Assembly: GCA_025458125.1 (NCBI GenBank)
Contig: JALOTA010000011.1
Span: 1-35,385, forward strand
Reading direction: 5' to 3'
DNA length: 35,385 bases
Source of the DNA: Hyphomicrobium sp.
GTDB taxonomy: Bacteria > Pseudomonadota > Alphaproteobacteria > Rhizobiales > Hyphomicrobiaceae
A model generated the notes under the pieces. It saw only the letters and a list, made by a program, of their open reading frames with translations, was not told the DNA's origin and did no database searches. Both the position numbers and the translations under genes were made by a program. This document shows positions 23,351 to 32,363 of the stretch, in pieces; the first letter of the stretch is position 1, and every line of letters starts with the position of its first letter.

Positions 23351-26300
23351 TTTTTCCTGGTCTCCGCACTAATCGTCAGCCGCCCGGCGTCCGTTCGAGC
23401 GTAACGCTCGGGCCGGTACATGTCTTCCACCGTTGCCGCCGGATGAACGAACGAACCCGGAGTAACGGCGCGAACAATGTAGGCCACCGCCGCCGACGCC
23501 TTGGCAGTTGCCGCCGCTGGCACCTCGGCTTCAGGCGATGCGTCCATCTCTTCGTTCTCGCCGTTCGGCACCAGCTTGGCCGAGAAATCGAACGCGGCCA
23601 CGAAACGGTCGTCGCGGAACTCGGTATGCTGCGGCTTCAGGGTGTCTTTCAGCCAGTCGAGATTGGAAACGTCGCCGCTCTCAAGCAGACGCGGATTGTC
23701 GATCTCAAGTCCCGACGGCAATCGATCGACGACGAGCACCCGGCCGTGCGCCTCGTCGCTCTCCACCTTCACGACCGCCACCAGGCGTTCATTCTGACGA
23801 AGCTCGGCACTTCCCCCCTCGGCGCTCGCAAGTACGACCGGCTCGCCGTCGAGCGTGTAGTAGCTGCGCGTAATCGTGAACCCCTTTGCGGCAGCCGGCT
23901 CCGCCTGCATCGAGGCACCGATCACGGTCACCACCGCATCGACGTTCGCATCGCCGTTGTTGGTGATCACGACACCTTTTTCCACGTCCTCCGCACTAAG
24001 GCTGCGCACGATCGAACCCTGCACCGGGGCGCCGTCGATTGCGAGCTTCGTGCCCTTCAGGTCCTCTCCCAGCGCATGCGCCGCGAGCAGCATCCAGGCC
24101 TGCTCTTGCGTCGACGTATACTGGCGCGACTGATAAGCACTGGCGACGACAGTGACGAGCTTGGGAGTTTCCTCCTTGTAGAGTCCGGTTTCCATGGCCA
24201 GCGTTACCAGGGCCGCCCCATCTCGCAGCGACGAGCCGAAATCGTTTCGTGCCAGCACGGCCGTGGGTTGGGCCTGCATGCCGGCGAGCGCCGCCTTGAA
24301 GACGCGTTCGGCACGCGGCTTGTCTCCGAGCATGGAGAGGGCCGCGCCGAGCTGCGCCTTGCCGAGCACGGTCTGGAACTGATCCAGCTTTTCGTCGGCG
24401 AAGTAGCGCAGTTCGCCGACAGGCGCCCTGCCGTTGCGTGCCAGCACATAGAGAGCATACGCCCGCGACTCGCTCGAATTGGCGCTGTCCTGCGCATTGG
24501 CCACGAAGTTCTGCAGACGATCCAGCGCCAGGCCCACCGGAACGGGCCGCACAGCATAACCTGCCTCCTTCGCGCGCGTCAGGAAGTCCGCCACGTATGC
24601 GGTGAGCCACAGATCGACGTCCGTCGGGCCCCAGACACCGAATGCTCCGGTGCTGTCCTGCATCTCGAACACGCGATCTATGGCCTTCTGAACCCGCTCC
24701 TTCAACTCCTTGTCCGGAGCAATACCGATCTGCTCGGCAACGGCGTTGGCATAGAGGAGCGGCAAGGCCCGCGAGACGGTCTGCTCAGCACATCCATAAG
24801 GATACCGGTCGAGCGACGTGAGAAGACCCGGTACGTCCAACGTCGCGGCAGGGCCAGCGCTCACGTTCACGCGCGTCCGGCTCTTGATGAGCCCGGCGAG
24901 CAAATCCTTGCCGAGAGTAATCTTACCACCGTTGGCGGCGAGGGAACTCACGGTCGTGCGCTTGATATCGCCCGCCGGAGGCTTGACGTCGAACGTCAGG
25001 CGGCGGCGCACGTCGATGCCGCCGGGCCCCGTGACACCGACATCGTAGGTCTGCAATCCGACCTCATCAGGCTTCAGGGCGAGACGTTCGCTGTTGCGCT
25101 CGCCTGCCTTCAGTCCGATCGCGCGAGAGAGAAGACCGCGCGGAGCACCCGCCGACGCGTCGAGAGGCAACTGCGATACGGCCACCGTGTAGCTGCCCGC
25201 CGGGCCATCGACGTTATGCACCGAGAGGTCCACCGTCGCCTCGTCCCCCAGTGTGAGGAAACGCGGAGCGGAAACGGTCAGCGCCACGGCGTCCCGCACG
25301 ATCACATCGGCAGTTCCGTGCCCGATCTTGGTTCCCGACCACGCCACCGCCATGACACGCACCGTGCCGTTGAAGGGCGGCAGATCGAATTCCACTTTGG
25401 CCGTACCGTCGGATGCCACCTTCACGATGCCGGAAAAGAGCGCGACGGTCTCCTCCACGGGCGGGGAACCCTTCAGTCCTTCGTCTTCCATGGCATCGCC
25501 GCCGGATCGCATTTTTCCGCGCTCCGCCCGCATGCCGTCGATGAGGCGGCCGTAAAAGTCCCTGACGTCGAGCCCGAGCTTGCGCTGCGCGTGGAAGTAG
25601 GTCTCGGGCGCCGGGGTCTGGAATTTTGTGAGATTGAGAATTCCCAGATCCACGGCAGCAACCGTAACACGTGCATCTTCCCCGGCTTCGAGCCCTTCGA
25701 CCTTGACGGGAATGGTCAAACCCTCACCCGACTTGATCTTCGCCTCGCCCGGCAGAACGACCGAGAGCGTCTGCTTGGTCTGATCGACACCGATCCACCT
25801 GATGCCGATCGCGCGACTCGGCATCCGCTTGGCCTGTTCATCCATGGGCCGGTAGAGCAGCGCGGTCGCATAGGCGCCGGGGCCCCAATTGCTGCCCACC
25901 TCAAGTTCAACTTCGCCGCCGCCCTTGGGCACATCGACTTCCTTGGACACGATGAGACCGTTCCCGAGCACCGCGACCAGGGCCTTGCCGCCCTGCTTGG
26001 AGGCGATGCGCAGCTTGGCCGTCTCTCCCGGCTGATAGGTCTCCTTGTCGAGAGCGACGTCGAGCATTTCCGGGCTCTCGGCCGCACCCGCCGCCGCGTA
26101 CCATCCCGAGTTGAACGTCAGCTTGGTTTGCGGACCGCCGGCATCGACCGACCGGACCTCCAGTTCGAACCGGCCGTAATCGACATCGGCCACGACTTTG
26201 GCCGGCCTGTCAGCCAGCGTATCGACCGTCCCGCTGGCAATTTTCCGCCGGATCGTCTGAGTTTCATAAGTCCAGGCGCCATCGCGGCTATACCACTGCC

Positions 26301-28671
26301 ACGAGGTCTCCAGGCGAACCAACTCCCAGACCAAGCCCGTCTCGGCGGAGCGCGCCCCGGCACTGTCGAGCGAAACGACCTCGAACTGCGCCTGCTCGCC
26401 GTCGCCGAGGCCGCCCTCGCCGAAGAGCGGCTTCACTCCGATCCGTCTCTGCTTCAGATCGACCGGCAGGACGACGTTGCGCTCGATCGACCGGCCAGAC
26501 ACTTCGCGCAGCCGGACGATGATGTTGGCTTCGAGCGGCCGCGCTGTCTTCTCGACGGCGGGAAGCGCGACACTCAGCGTGGCCTTGCCGCTGGCATCCG
26601 TGCCGGGCAGATCCTCGAGCGGCTGGCGCACCGGATTGATGAGTTCGTCCGCATCGCCGAACTTGTAGCCGGAATAGCCATCGGGTGCGTTCGCAGCGGC
26701 CCGCACGACGATTTCGCCCTCGATGGCAAGATCGGCGGCCGGCGGCCCGTAGAGATAGCGCCCATCTACTGCGATCGGCTTCGGCGCATCGATGGCAATC
26801 GGTCCTTGATCGGGTTGCAGCGTCAGATCCAAACGTTCCGGAACGTAATCCTCGACAAGGAAGGACACCTGGGTGAGCGGATCGGCCTTCGGATCGGCAT
26901 GCACTTTCGCCCGCCAGGTTCCGGTCATCACGCCGGAGCCAAGCGGAACGCGCACCGTGCGCCCTCCCAAGCCCTCGTCGCTCAGCGGGAAGCGGGCATG
27001 TTCGACACCATCCGGCCGCGTCAGGATCACGGTGACCGGCACACCCGATGCAAGACCCGCAGCATCGCGCACCAGCGCCGTGATATTGACTTCTTCGCCC
27101 GGACGGTAGACGCCACGTTCGGTATAGGCGAAGGCATCGATGGGACCGGGAGCGTTACGTCCCTTCACGCCACGGTCGGAAAGATCGAACGCGCTCGACG
27201 TGAGATCCAGGAACGCATACTCGCCCGCGGCCGTTTCAGCGACGAGCAAGGCAGGCTGCAGGCCGCCCTCTCCCCGTGCCAGGCCCGCTTCGAAGCGAAC
27301 ATATCCGCTGGCGTCCGTCTTGGCGGTCCCCAGAACCTCGTTGTTGCGCGCAACGAGCTTCACGTTCGCACCGGCGACGGCCGAGGTATCCGCGAGCGAG
27401 CGCACGAAGGCATACACGCCGCTATCGCCCGAGAAAGCCGTGAGGCCGAGATCGGAGACGATGAACCACTGTGTCGCCAGGTTGTTCCAGTTCTCGCTGT
27501 CGCCACCGCCGGCAGGCTTCGCGATCATGGCGTAAGCGCCGGGCTTCAACTGCCCGACCGCCTCGCTCAGCGGGAAGGCCGTCACGACGTCTTCATTGAG
27601 TTTCTGGGCGACATCCATCTCGCCCTCGTAGACCTTTTCGCCCGTCCGTTCGCGCAAGGTTTCGACATCGTACCCGTAGAGCTGGCGTTCGAGGTCGCCG
27701 TTGCCGACCGCTGTGGCAAGACTGCGATCGCCGATGCGGTAAACCTCCAACTGAACCCGCGCCGTATTGATGCTCACAACGGGGATGCCCTGCTGGCCGC
27801 GGCTCGGCAGGACGTAGTTCTTGCCCGTGAAGCGGACGGAAGCCTTGCGGTCGGGAACATAGACGGCCAGAGCGATCTTCTTCTCGATGACCTCCTTGGT
27901 CTCGGAAGGCAGTCCATCGCGGATCTGGATTTCGTAGCGCTGTCCGAAGCTCAGTCCCTCGATGCACAGCTGCGAACCCTCGGCGGTGACCGTCTCGGGG
28001 TCCTTTCCATCAACGGAGACGAACTTGGCGAAATCGATATCCGCACGGCTCAGGTTCTCGGAAAACACGGCGCAGACGCGCGGGCGCAGCGCCTCCGTTT
28101 CAGTCTTATAGTCCGTCATGCGGAAGCCGTGCTCGGCTCTCAGCTTCTCATAGATCGAGCGAACCGCTGACGCCTCGGCAAGCTCCAGGCTGATACGGTA
28201 GGCATCGATGGCCGGGCGCCAGTAAGCGCGCCGCTGCATCGCCTCGCCGAGAACCGCAAGAGCCTCGGCCTGCCTCGTTTTGTCCGCCGCAAGCTCATAG
28301 GCGCGGTAGGCAGCGCCGGAGGCATTGACCGGCAGATCGTAGCGCTCGCCGGAATTATCGTCCGTCGTCTTGATCGCCAGGAGCGCCTTGGCGAGAAGCA
28401 GCCAGCTTTCCGAATTCTTTGGATCGGCCGCGACGGCCGCCGCAAAGCTGCGCGATGCCGCGCGGGGGTCCGCGTCGAACTGCTTGGCACCGGCGAGCCT
28501 CAGATCAGCAGCCGGCTTGCCGCCCGGCTTCCAGTTCTCCCGCACGTATTTCTCATAGCGCTGCGCATCCTCCGCGACCCCCTGGTGCGCGAACCGCGAC
28601 GCGGCTTGAGCGGGCCACGGACCGGCGGCGATTGTGAATGCGAGAAGCAGCAGAGCGCTGAGAAGGCGCAT
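23347..28671 (-). CDS. bacterial alpha-2-macroglobulin (YfhM-like) with thioester
   Basis: A 1774-aa periplasmic protease-trap protein. Signal peptide: MRLLSALLLLAFTIAAGPW with cleavage after AQA; no lipobox cysteine is seen, unlike E. coli YfhM, which is a lipoprotein. Macroglobulin-like domains fill the N-terminal two thirds (for example YTERGVYRPGEEVNI, the bait-region-adjacent KTYQPGETAKL and the PPFNGTVRVMAVAWSG block). The thioester motif GCAEQ lies with Cys1294 and Gln1297 and is followed by the alpha-helical TED toroid. The start at 28671 has AAGGGTGA upstream; an earlier in-frame ATG at 28704 lacks this. It is the first gene of the operon with pbpC and a hydrolase. Confidence 0.96.
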   Translation of the reverse strand: MRLLSALLLLAFTIAAGPWPAQAASRFAHQGVAEDAQRYEKYVRENWKPGGKPAADLRLAGAKQFDADPRAASRSFAAAVAADPKNSESWLLLAKALLAIKTTDDNSGERYDLPVNASGAAYRAYELAADKTRQAEALAVLGEAMQRRAYWRPAIDAYRISLELAEASAVRSIYEKLRAEHGFRMTDYKTETEALRPRVCAVFSENLSRADIDFAKFVSVDGKDPETVTAEGSQLCIEGLSFGQRYEIQIRDGLPSETKEVIEKKIALAVYVPDRKASVRFTGKNYVLPSRGQQGIPVVSINTARVQLEVYRIGDRSLATAVGNGDLERQLYGYDVETLRERTGEKVYEGEMDVAQKLNEDVVTAFPLSEAVGQLKPGAYAMIAKPAGGGDSENWNNLATQWFIVSDLGLTAFSGDSGVYAFVRSLADTSAVAGANVKLVARNNEVLGTAKTDASGYVRFEAGLARGEGGLQPALLVAETAAGEYAFLDLTSSAFDLSDRGVKGRNAPGPIDAFAYTERGVYRPGEEVNITALVRDAAGLASGVPVTVILTRPDGVEHARFPLSDEGLGGRTVRVPLGSGVMTGTWRAKVHADPKADPLTQVSFLVEDYVPERLDLTLQPDQGPIAIDAPKPIAVDGRYLYGPPAADLAIEGEIVVRAAANAPDGYSGYKFGDADELINPVRQPLEDLPGTDASGKATLSVALPAVEKTARPLEANIIVRLREVSGRSIERNVVLPVDLKQRRIGVKPLFGEGGLGDGEQAQFEVVSLDSAGARSAETGLVWELVRLETSWQWYSRDGAWTYETQTIRRKIASGTVDTLADRPAKVVADVDYGRFELEVRSVDAGGPQTKLTFNSGWYAAAGAAESPEMLDVALDKETYQPGETAKLRIASKQGGKALVAVLGNGLIVSKEVDVPKGGGEVELEVGSNWGPGAYATALLYRPMDEQAKRMPSRAIGIRWIGVDQTKQTLSVVLPGEAKIKSGEGLTIPVKVEGLEAGEDARVTVAAVDLGILNLTKFQTPAPETYFHAQRKLGLDVRDFYGRLIDGMRAERGKMRSGGDAMEDEGLKGSPPVEETVALFSGIVKVASDGTAKVEFDLPPFNGTVRVMAVAWSGTKIGHGTADVIVRDAVALTVSAPRFLTLGDEATVDLSVHNVDGPAGSYTVAVSQLPLDASAGAPRGLLSRAIGLKAGERNSERLALKPDEVGLQTYDVGVTGPGGIDVRRRLTFDVKPPAGDIKRTTVSSLAANGGKITLGKDLLAGLIKSRTRVNVSAGPAATLDVPGLLTSLDRYPYGCAEQTVSRALPLLYANAVAEQIGIAPDKELKERVQKAIDRVFEMQDSTGAFGVWGPTDVDLWLTAYVADFLTRAKEAGYAVRPVPVGLALDRLQNFVANAQDSANSSESRAYALYVLARNGRAPVGELRYFADEKLDQFQTVLGKAQLGAALSMLGDKPRAERVFKAALAGMQAQPTAVLARNDFGSSLRDGAALVTLAMETGLYKEETPKLVTVVASAYQSRQYTSTQEQAWMLLAAHALGEDLKGTKLAIDGAPVQGSIVRSLSAEDVEKGVVITNNGDANVDAVVTVIGASMQAEPAAAKGFTITRSYYTLDGEPVVLASAEGGSAELRQNERLVAVVKVESDEAHGRVLVVDRLPSGLEIDNPRLLESGDVSNLDWLKDTLKPQHTEFRDDRFVAAFDFSAKLVPNGENEEMDASPEAEVPAAATAKASAAVAYIVRAVTPGSFVHPAATVEDMYRPERYARTDAGRLTISAETRKK

Positions 28672-28900
28672 GACGTCACCCTTGCGATGATGGTGGACGA
28701 ACATGGTTCGCCCACACGGACAGGATCGGCAGGATGATGGGACGTCCCGCCGCCGAGGGGTAGATCATCACACCCGAACGGCCAGAGGACGGCAGCATTG
28801 GAAGTTATCCCAATTTTCCGCTATTTGCCGCCCTCTGCCCCGGGACAGCGGGATGATCCGGCCGCAACCGTGCCGGACGGTGCCCAAAGGTCCGTCCCAA

Positions 28901-28929
28901 AAAGAAAAAGGCGGGTCCGAAGACCCGCC
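28901..28929 (-). terminator. intrinsic terminator of the 198-aa protein gene
   Basis: On the - strand the stem GGCGGGTC / GACCCGCC (28922-28929 / 28910-28917, TTCG loop) is followed by TTTTTCTTTTT. It lies 30 bp after the stop at 28960 and isolates this gene from the alpha-2-macroglobulin operon. Confidence 0.92.
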
Positions 28930-28959
28930 CCCGTTCGCACCGGGAATTGCTTTGCCCCG

Positions 28960-29556
28960 TCAATGCCGGGATGAGACGGTCGGCGACGGTTCGCCTTCGG
29001 ACAGAGCCGCCAACGCGACCTCGACAGGTTCCGCGGCGGGCGACGCAGCCAGAACCGCCGGACCCGACATGGTTTTGCCCGCCCCGGCAAACGTCCAGAC
29101 GCGTTCGAATGACCGGCGCGCGAGTGCCGCTGTCTCCGCACATTCGGGGCTGTAGATCTCGTAGGCATCCCGCTTGGCCGGCTCACGGCGCATGCAGTCG
29201 CCGATCCAGGCTACACGGTCGCCAAAAGCAAGTTGCTCATGCGCATCGAGCAGGCGCGGATCGCAACCTTGACGGGTCGGGCTCGAGCCCAGCAACTCCG
29301 TGACCTGTTCGTTAGCGCCTTCCGAGAGAACGACAATGGCACGAATGTTGAGGCCGGCCGCCTTGATCTCATTCCGATAGGCCGCAAGGGCCCTCACCAC
29401 GGGGCTCTCGAACGACCGCGCGATGATGGTCAAGTCCTCACCCTTGGACGCACCGGCGGCAATGACCGCCAGATGCTCGCCGACAAACGCCTTCAGCCGC
29501 CCTTCCTTGTCCTCCTTGCGTACGACGTGCATCCGGGGCGGCGTGAACTTGGGCAT
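28960..29556 (-). CDS. protein of unknown function, 198 aa, with weak phospholipase-D-like pattern
   Basis: A soluble 198-aa protein without signal or TM segments. The N-terminal half (residues about 10-85) has alternating hydrophobic strands and helices (AVIAAGASKGEDLTIIARSF, LNIRAIVVLSEGA). The second half contains DAHEQLAFGDRVAWIGDCMRR followed by KRDAYEIY and ALARRSFERVW. The order (H then IGD then F-x-x-x-W) resembles half of a phospholipase D domain (HxK..D, IGSxN, FxxxW), but Lys and Asn are not conserved, so a nuclease or lipase activity is not supported. The tail is Ala/Glu/Pro-rich. It follows the 815-aa membrane gene by 149 bp on the same strand and ends at a terminator. Confidence 0.65.
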   Translation of the reverse strand: MPKFTPPRMHVVRKEDKEGRLKAFVGEHLAVIAAGASKGEDLTIIARSFESPVVRALAAYRNEIKAAGLNIRAIVVLSEGANEQVTELLGSSPTRQGCDPRLLDAHEQLAFGDRVAWIGDCMRREPAKRDAYEIYSPECAETAALARRSFERVWTFAGAGKTMSGPAVLAASPAAEPVEVALAALSEGEPSPTVSSRH

Positions 29557-29705
29557 GTGCGCTGCTTCCTAGTTGGCCCGGCCCATGGCGCAAGTTTTCG
29601 CACCGACGGCCGGCTTGTTCGCGACGCTCAGTGTGCAACTCAAGGCGTTAAGCAAATGTTGCGGAAGGTCCATTTTTTGAACGGTCCAGCCGGCAGGCCG
29701 GTTGC

Positions 29706-32153
29706 TCACGCCAACGGACGCGCAGGCCGCAACCGGCTGGCGATCCGGGCGAGGCTGTCCGGATCGTCGTCGGCAAAAAGTCCATCTCCGGCAGGAATTA
29801 AGGTGTCTTCCCCGGTCCAATCCTCGTCAGTACCATGATCAGAAATCGCGAGCAGACCACGCTCTCCCTCCGCCACCCGGCTTTGCGGCGGATTGGAGTC
29901 GCTCGGCCCGGAAAAAATAGTCATGGGCAGAGTTGCCTGGCTGACTGGAACGCGAAACCGCGCCGTCTCCCGGCTGACCAGGACATCGATCGTCTCCCGC
30001 GCTTCGCCAGGAGGCCGGTCCAACCCGCTGGCTGATGCCGTCCCGAACGGGGAAAGTTCCGAATCGAAGGTGGGCGCGGGGTCGGGCACGTTGGCCGGAC
30101 GCGGCCGCACCGGCAAAGGCACGACGACCGGCGAGGCATCCTCAGCTACGGCGGATGAGGTCGAGAACGGCTGAACGGTTACCGCCGGAGCCGTGTTGCT
30201 GTTTGCCGCCCGCACGCTGATCGGCGCATCCCGTTCCGGCCGGACTGAAAGCTCATCGCGAGCGGCCTTGGCATAAGGACCGTGGTCCGCGGTGAAACGG
30301 GCGTCGACCTCCCCGGTCGCCAAGCCGCGAGCCGGGCCCGTCGCCTCGATCTTTTTCCGCTGCCCGGACGCCGGCACGGTGGGCGGTTGGAAGGGCACCG
30401 ACATAGTGTGACGGGCATCTGCAGCGCGCTGTTCCTCGACCCGCTTCGCAGCACCCATCACAGCTCCGAGAATGATCTCCTGCCAGGCACCATCCCGGAA
30501 CCGGTAGATGCGGAAAGCCCGGCAGGCGGCGAACTTGCTGCCTTGCCGCGCGAGCTTCTTCTGGACCGCTGCCGTCGTAAGCAAGGGACTGTGGACCCGG
30601 GCAAAAATCCGCTCCTTCTCAAAACTCGTGAACAGGTTTGCGAGAAGGTGCGCCTCGTGATGCAAGTCGCTGACGGCGCTGTCCTCGTAAGCCATTCGCC
30701 TTGTGACCGACGGCGTCACATCCAGCGGTACGGCCACGTAATAGACGCCCCCCTGGTCGAACACGACGTGCCGGAAAACCTCGAAAGTCTGGCGGACGTC
30801 GGCGTCACGGTGAATGTCGTTGAAGCGCGACAAGATCGTACTGACAGGGCTGCGCTCCGCCGCCTGCATACGCGGCAATAACCCGCCCAGCCGGTCTGCC
30901 GGACGGCCCATCGAGACGAGCAGCAGGCACAGATCGACGAAAGCCGCGACGGAGAGAGGCACCCAATCGCGCTTGGAGAGCCCAACGGCATTGTCGTCGA
31001 TGCCGGCTGGCCGCGCCGTGGTCTCCACCGACTGCACAGCCTTCTGTTGCAGTTCGCGAAGTTCGTCGGCTGAAGGCGGCATCTTGAACGACAGCGCCCC
31101 GTAGATCGTAGCGGTGAGCCGCCGGAACGCCTCGATCGTCGCTTCCGATCCTTCGACGGCCGCGATCTTTGGCTTTTCCAGTTCGGGCAACTGATCGATG
31201 GCCTTGACAGCTCCGCGCAACGCCCCTTGCAATTGCGCATCCGGACAAATGAAGCCGCCCTTCTTGGGATCGCCGAACGTCGACTGATCGGCGCGATCGG
31301 CCAGCTCGGTCCGGATCTGCCGCAACTGCGGATCGGTCCGAAACGCGTTGAAGCTGGTCACGGTCAAGTCCAGCTTTCGCGAGAGCGCCTTCATGAATTC
31401 GTTGCGTGTGCCGGTTTTGGGATCGAAGGTGGAAGCGTCGGCATTGACGATTTTCATCAAGTCGCCGTCGAGGGCAGAAAGCTCGGTTTTCACGCTCGTC
31501 GCGCGGTCTTTCACGAAATCGGAAGCGAAGGAAAACCGCGCCGCATCGTCCTCGCGCAGCTTGCGGCGCGGACCGTCCCCCGGCCGGCTGTTGGGGCAGG
31601 ATGTTCCCTTGGTCCGCTCGATCTCGGCCTTTTCGGACGAAATCTGGGACAGCTTGACGAGCGTTCCCTGCACCTGTTCGAGCCGCGTGGCGGCAGCGTT
31701 GAGCGAGCCCTGCACCTGCCCGACCGCTGCTTCCGCCGAGCGCGACGCCTCCGACCGGCTTTCCAGAACTTTCCAGTAGAACCCGAAGCCGAAGCCCACG
31801 GAGATCAGGCTGAGGAATACATACCCGGCTGCATACAGAACCTTACGGGAGAAAGGGATCGGCGCGAACATCTGGTCGAGCAGCCAGATGATCATCGTCA
31901 TCAGCATGGCAACGGAAAAGCCGATGATGCCTTTGTGGATGAGGGGCAATTCCCCCATGTTAGCTTCGATGAGTTCCAGCATGCCGACGTAGGTCGCGAC
32001 CCACGACAGCGCTCCCAAACCCACGATCAGTACGATCGTCTTGAGGTCGCGCTCCTGATTTCCGGCGGAGGCTTCGGCCCGGCTCTCACGATTGCCGCCG
32101 AAAGCCCTTGCCGCGCCCGCCCCCGCCATCCCCGCACTCGACTGAAACGCCAT
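29706..32153 (-). CDS. large four-TM membrane protein with periplasmic coiled coil, unknown function
   Basis: An 815-aa protein. Predicted helices lie at about residues 39-60, 75-96, 104-126 and 397-415. The loop between TM3 and TM4 (about 270 residues) is helical/coiled coil (EASRSAEAAVGQVQGSLNAA) and has just two cysteines (186, 303), which could pair in the periplasm. The C-terminal 400 residues are cytosolic: a folded part (about 440-600, with FRHVVFDQGGVYYVAVPLDV and FRIYRFRDGAWQEI) then a Pro/Ala-rich disordered tail. The TM2 segment IIWLLDQMFAPIP and topology recall DUF4407 proteins, but the resemblance is only architectural. ATG 32153 is chosen; a GTG at 32177 is possible. The gene is divergent from ppk2. 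Confidence 0.7.
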   Translation of the reverse strand: MAFQSSAGMAGAGAARAFGGNRESRAEASAGNQERDLKTIVLIVGLGALSWVATYVGMLELIEANMGELPLIHKGIIGFSVAMLMTMIIWLLDQMFAPIPFSRKVLYAAGYVFLSLISVGFGFGFYWKVLESRSEASRSAEAAVGQVQGSLNAAATRLEQVQGTLVKLSQISSEKAEIERTKGTSCPNSRPGDGPRRKLREDDAARFSFASDFVKDRATSVKTELSALDGDLMKIVNADASTFDPKTGTRNEFMKALSRKLDLTVTSFNAFRTDPQLRQIRTELADRADQSTFGDPKKGGFICPDAQLQGALRGAVKAIDQLPELEKPKIAAVEGSEATIEAFRRLTATIYGALSFKMPPSADELRELQQKAVQSVETTARPAGIDDNAVGLSKRDWVPLSVAAFVDLCLLLVSMGRPADRLGGLLPRMQAAERSPVSTILSRFNDIHRDADVRQTFEVFRHVVFDQGGVYYVAVPLDVTPSVTRRMAYEDSAVSDLHHEAHLLANLFTSFEKERIFARVHSPLLTTAAVQKKLARQGSKFAACRAFRIYRFRDGAWQEIILGAVMGAAKRVEEQRAADARHTMSVPFQPPTVPASGQRKKIEATGPARGLATGEVDARFTADHGPYAKAARDELSVRPERDAPISVRAANSNTAPAVTVQPFSTSSAVAEDASPVVVPLPVRPRPANVPDPAPTFDSELSPFGTASASGLDRPPGEARETIDVLVSRETARFRVPVSQATLPMTIFSGPSDSNPPQSRVAEGERGLLAISDHGTDEDWTGEDTLIPAGDGLFADDDPDSLARIASRLRPARPLA

Positions 32154-32363
32154 GTTCGCCCCGAACCTGACCGTCACGCTGACAAAATCCAGATGAGTCC
32201 CTAGCCGTCTTTATTGTCGCCACCGGGACTGCACTATGGCGCCTCTACGGCGTGCGGCGGACGGGACGATGGCCGCCCTGCTTACCCTGCCGGGAAGGTC
32301 AGACTGGCAGGGACAGCCGCCCCATGCTTTACAGTTCCGGTCGCGCGCGCAGAGGAGCCTTCG
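32154..32363. promoter_or_regulatory. divergent promoter region between the 815-aa membrane gene and ppk2
   Basis: A 210-bp non-coding gap with genes leaving in both directions. It must hold both promoters. I see no clear operator or -35/-10 pair; the only notable feature is the strong GAGGAG ribosome-binding site of ppk2 at 32352-32357. Confidence 0.5.

Noticed and set aside
23443-28170. A 1575-codon stop-free frame on the + strand, antisense to the alpha-2-macroglobulin gene
   Set aside because: High GC and codon bias of the real - strand gene create long open antisense frames. Its translation is Arg/His/Asp-rich without any recognisable domain, while the - strand has a full A2M with thioester.
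29233-29838. A 201-codon + strand frame antisense to the 198-aa gene
   Set aside because: Typical antisense shadow. The - strand gene has its own terminator and family-like structure.
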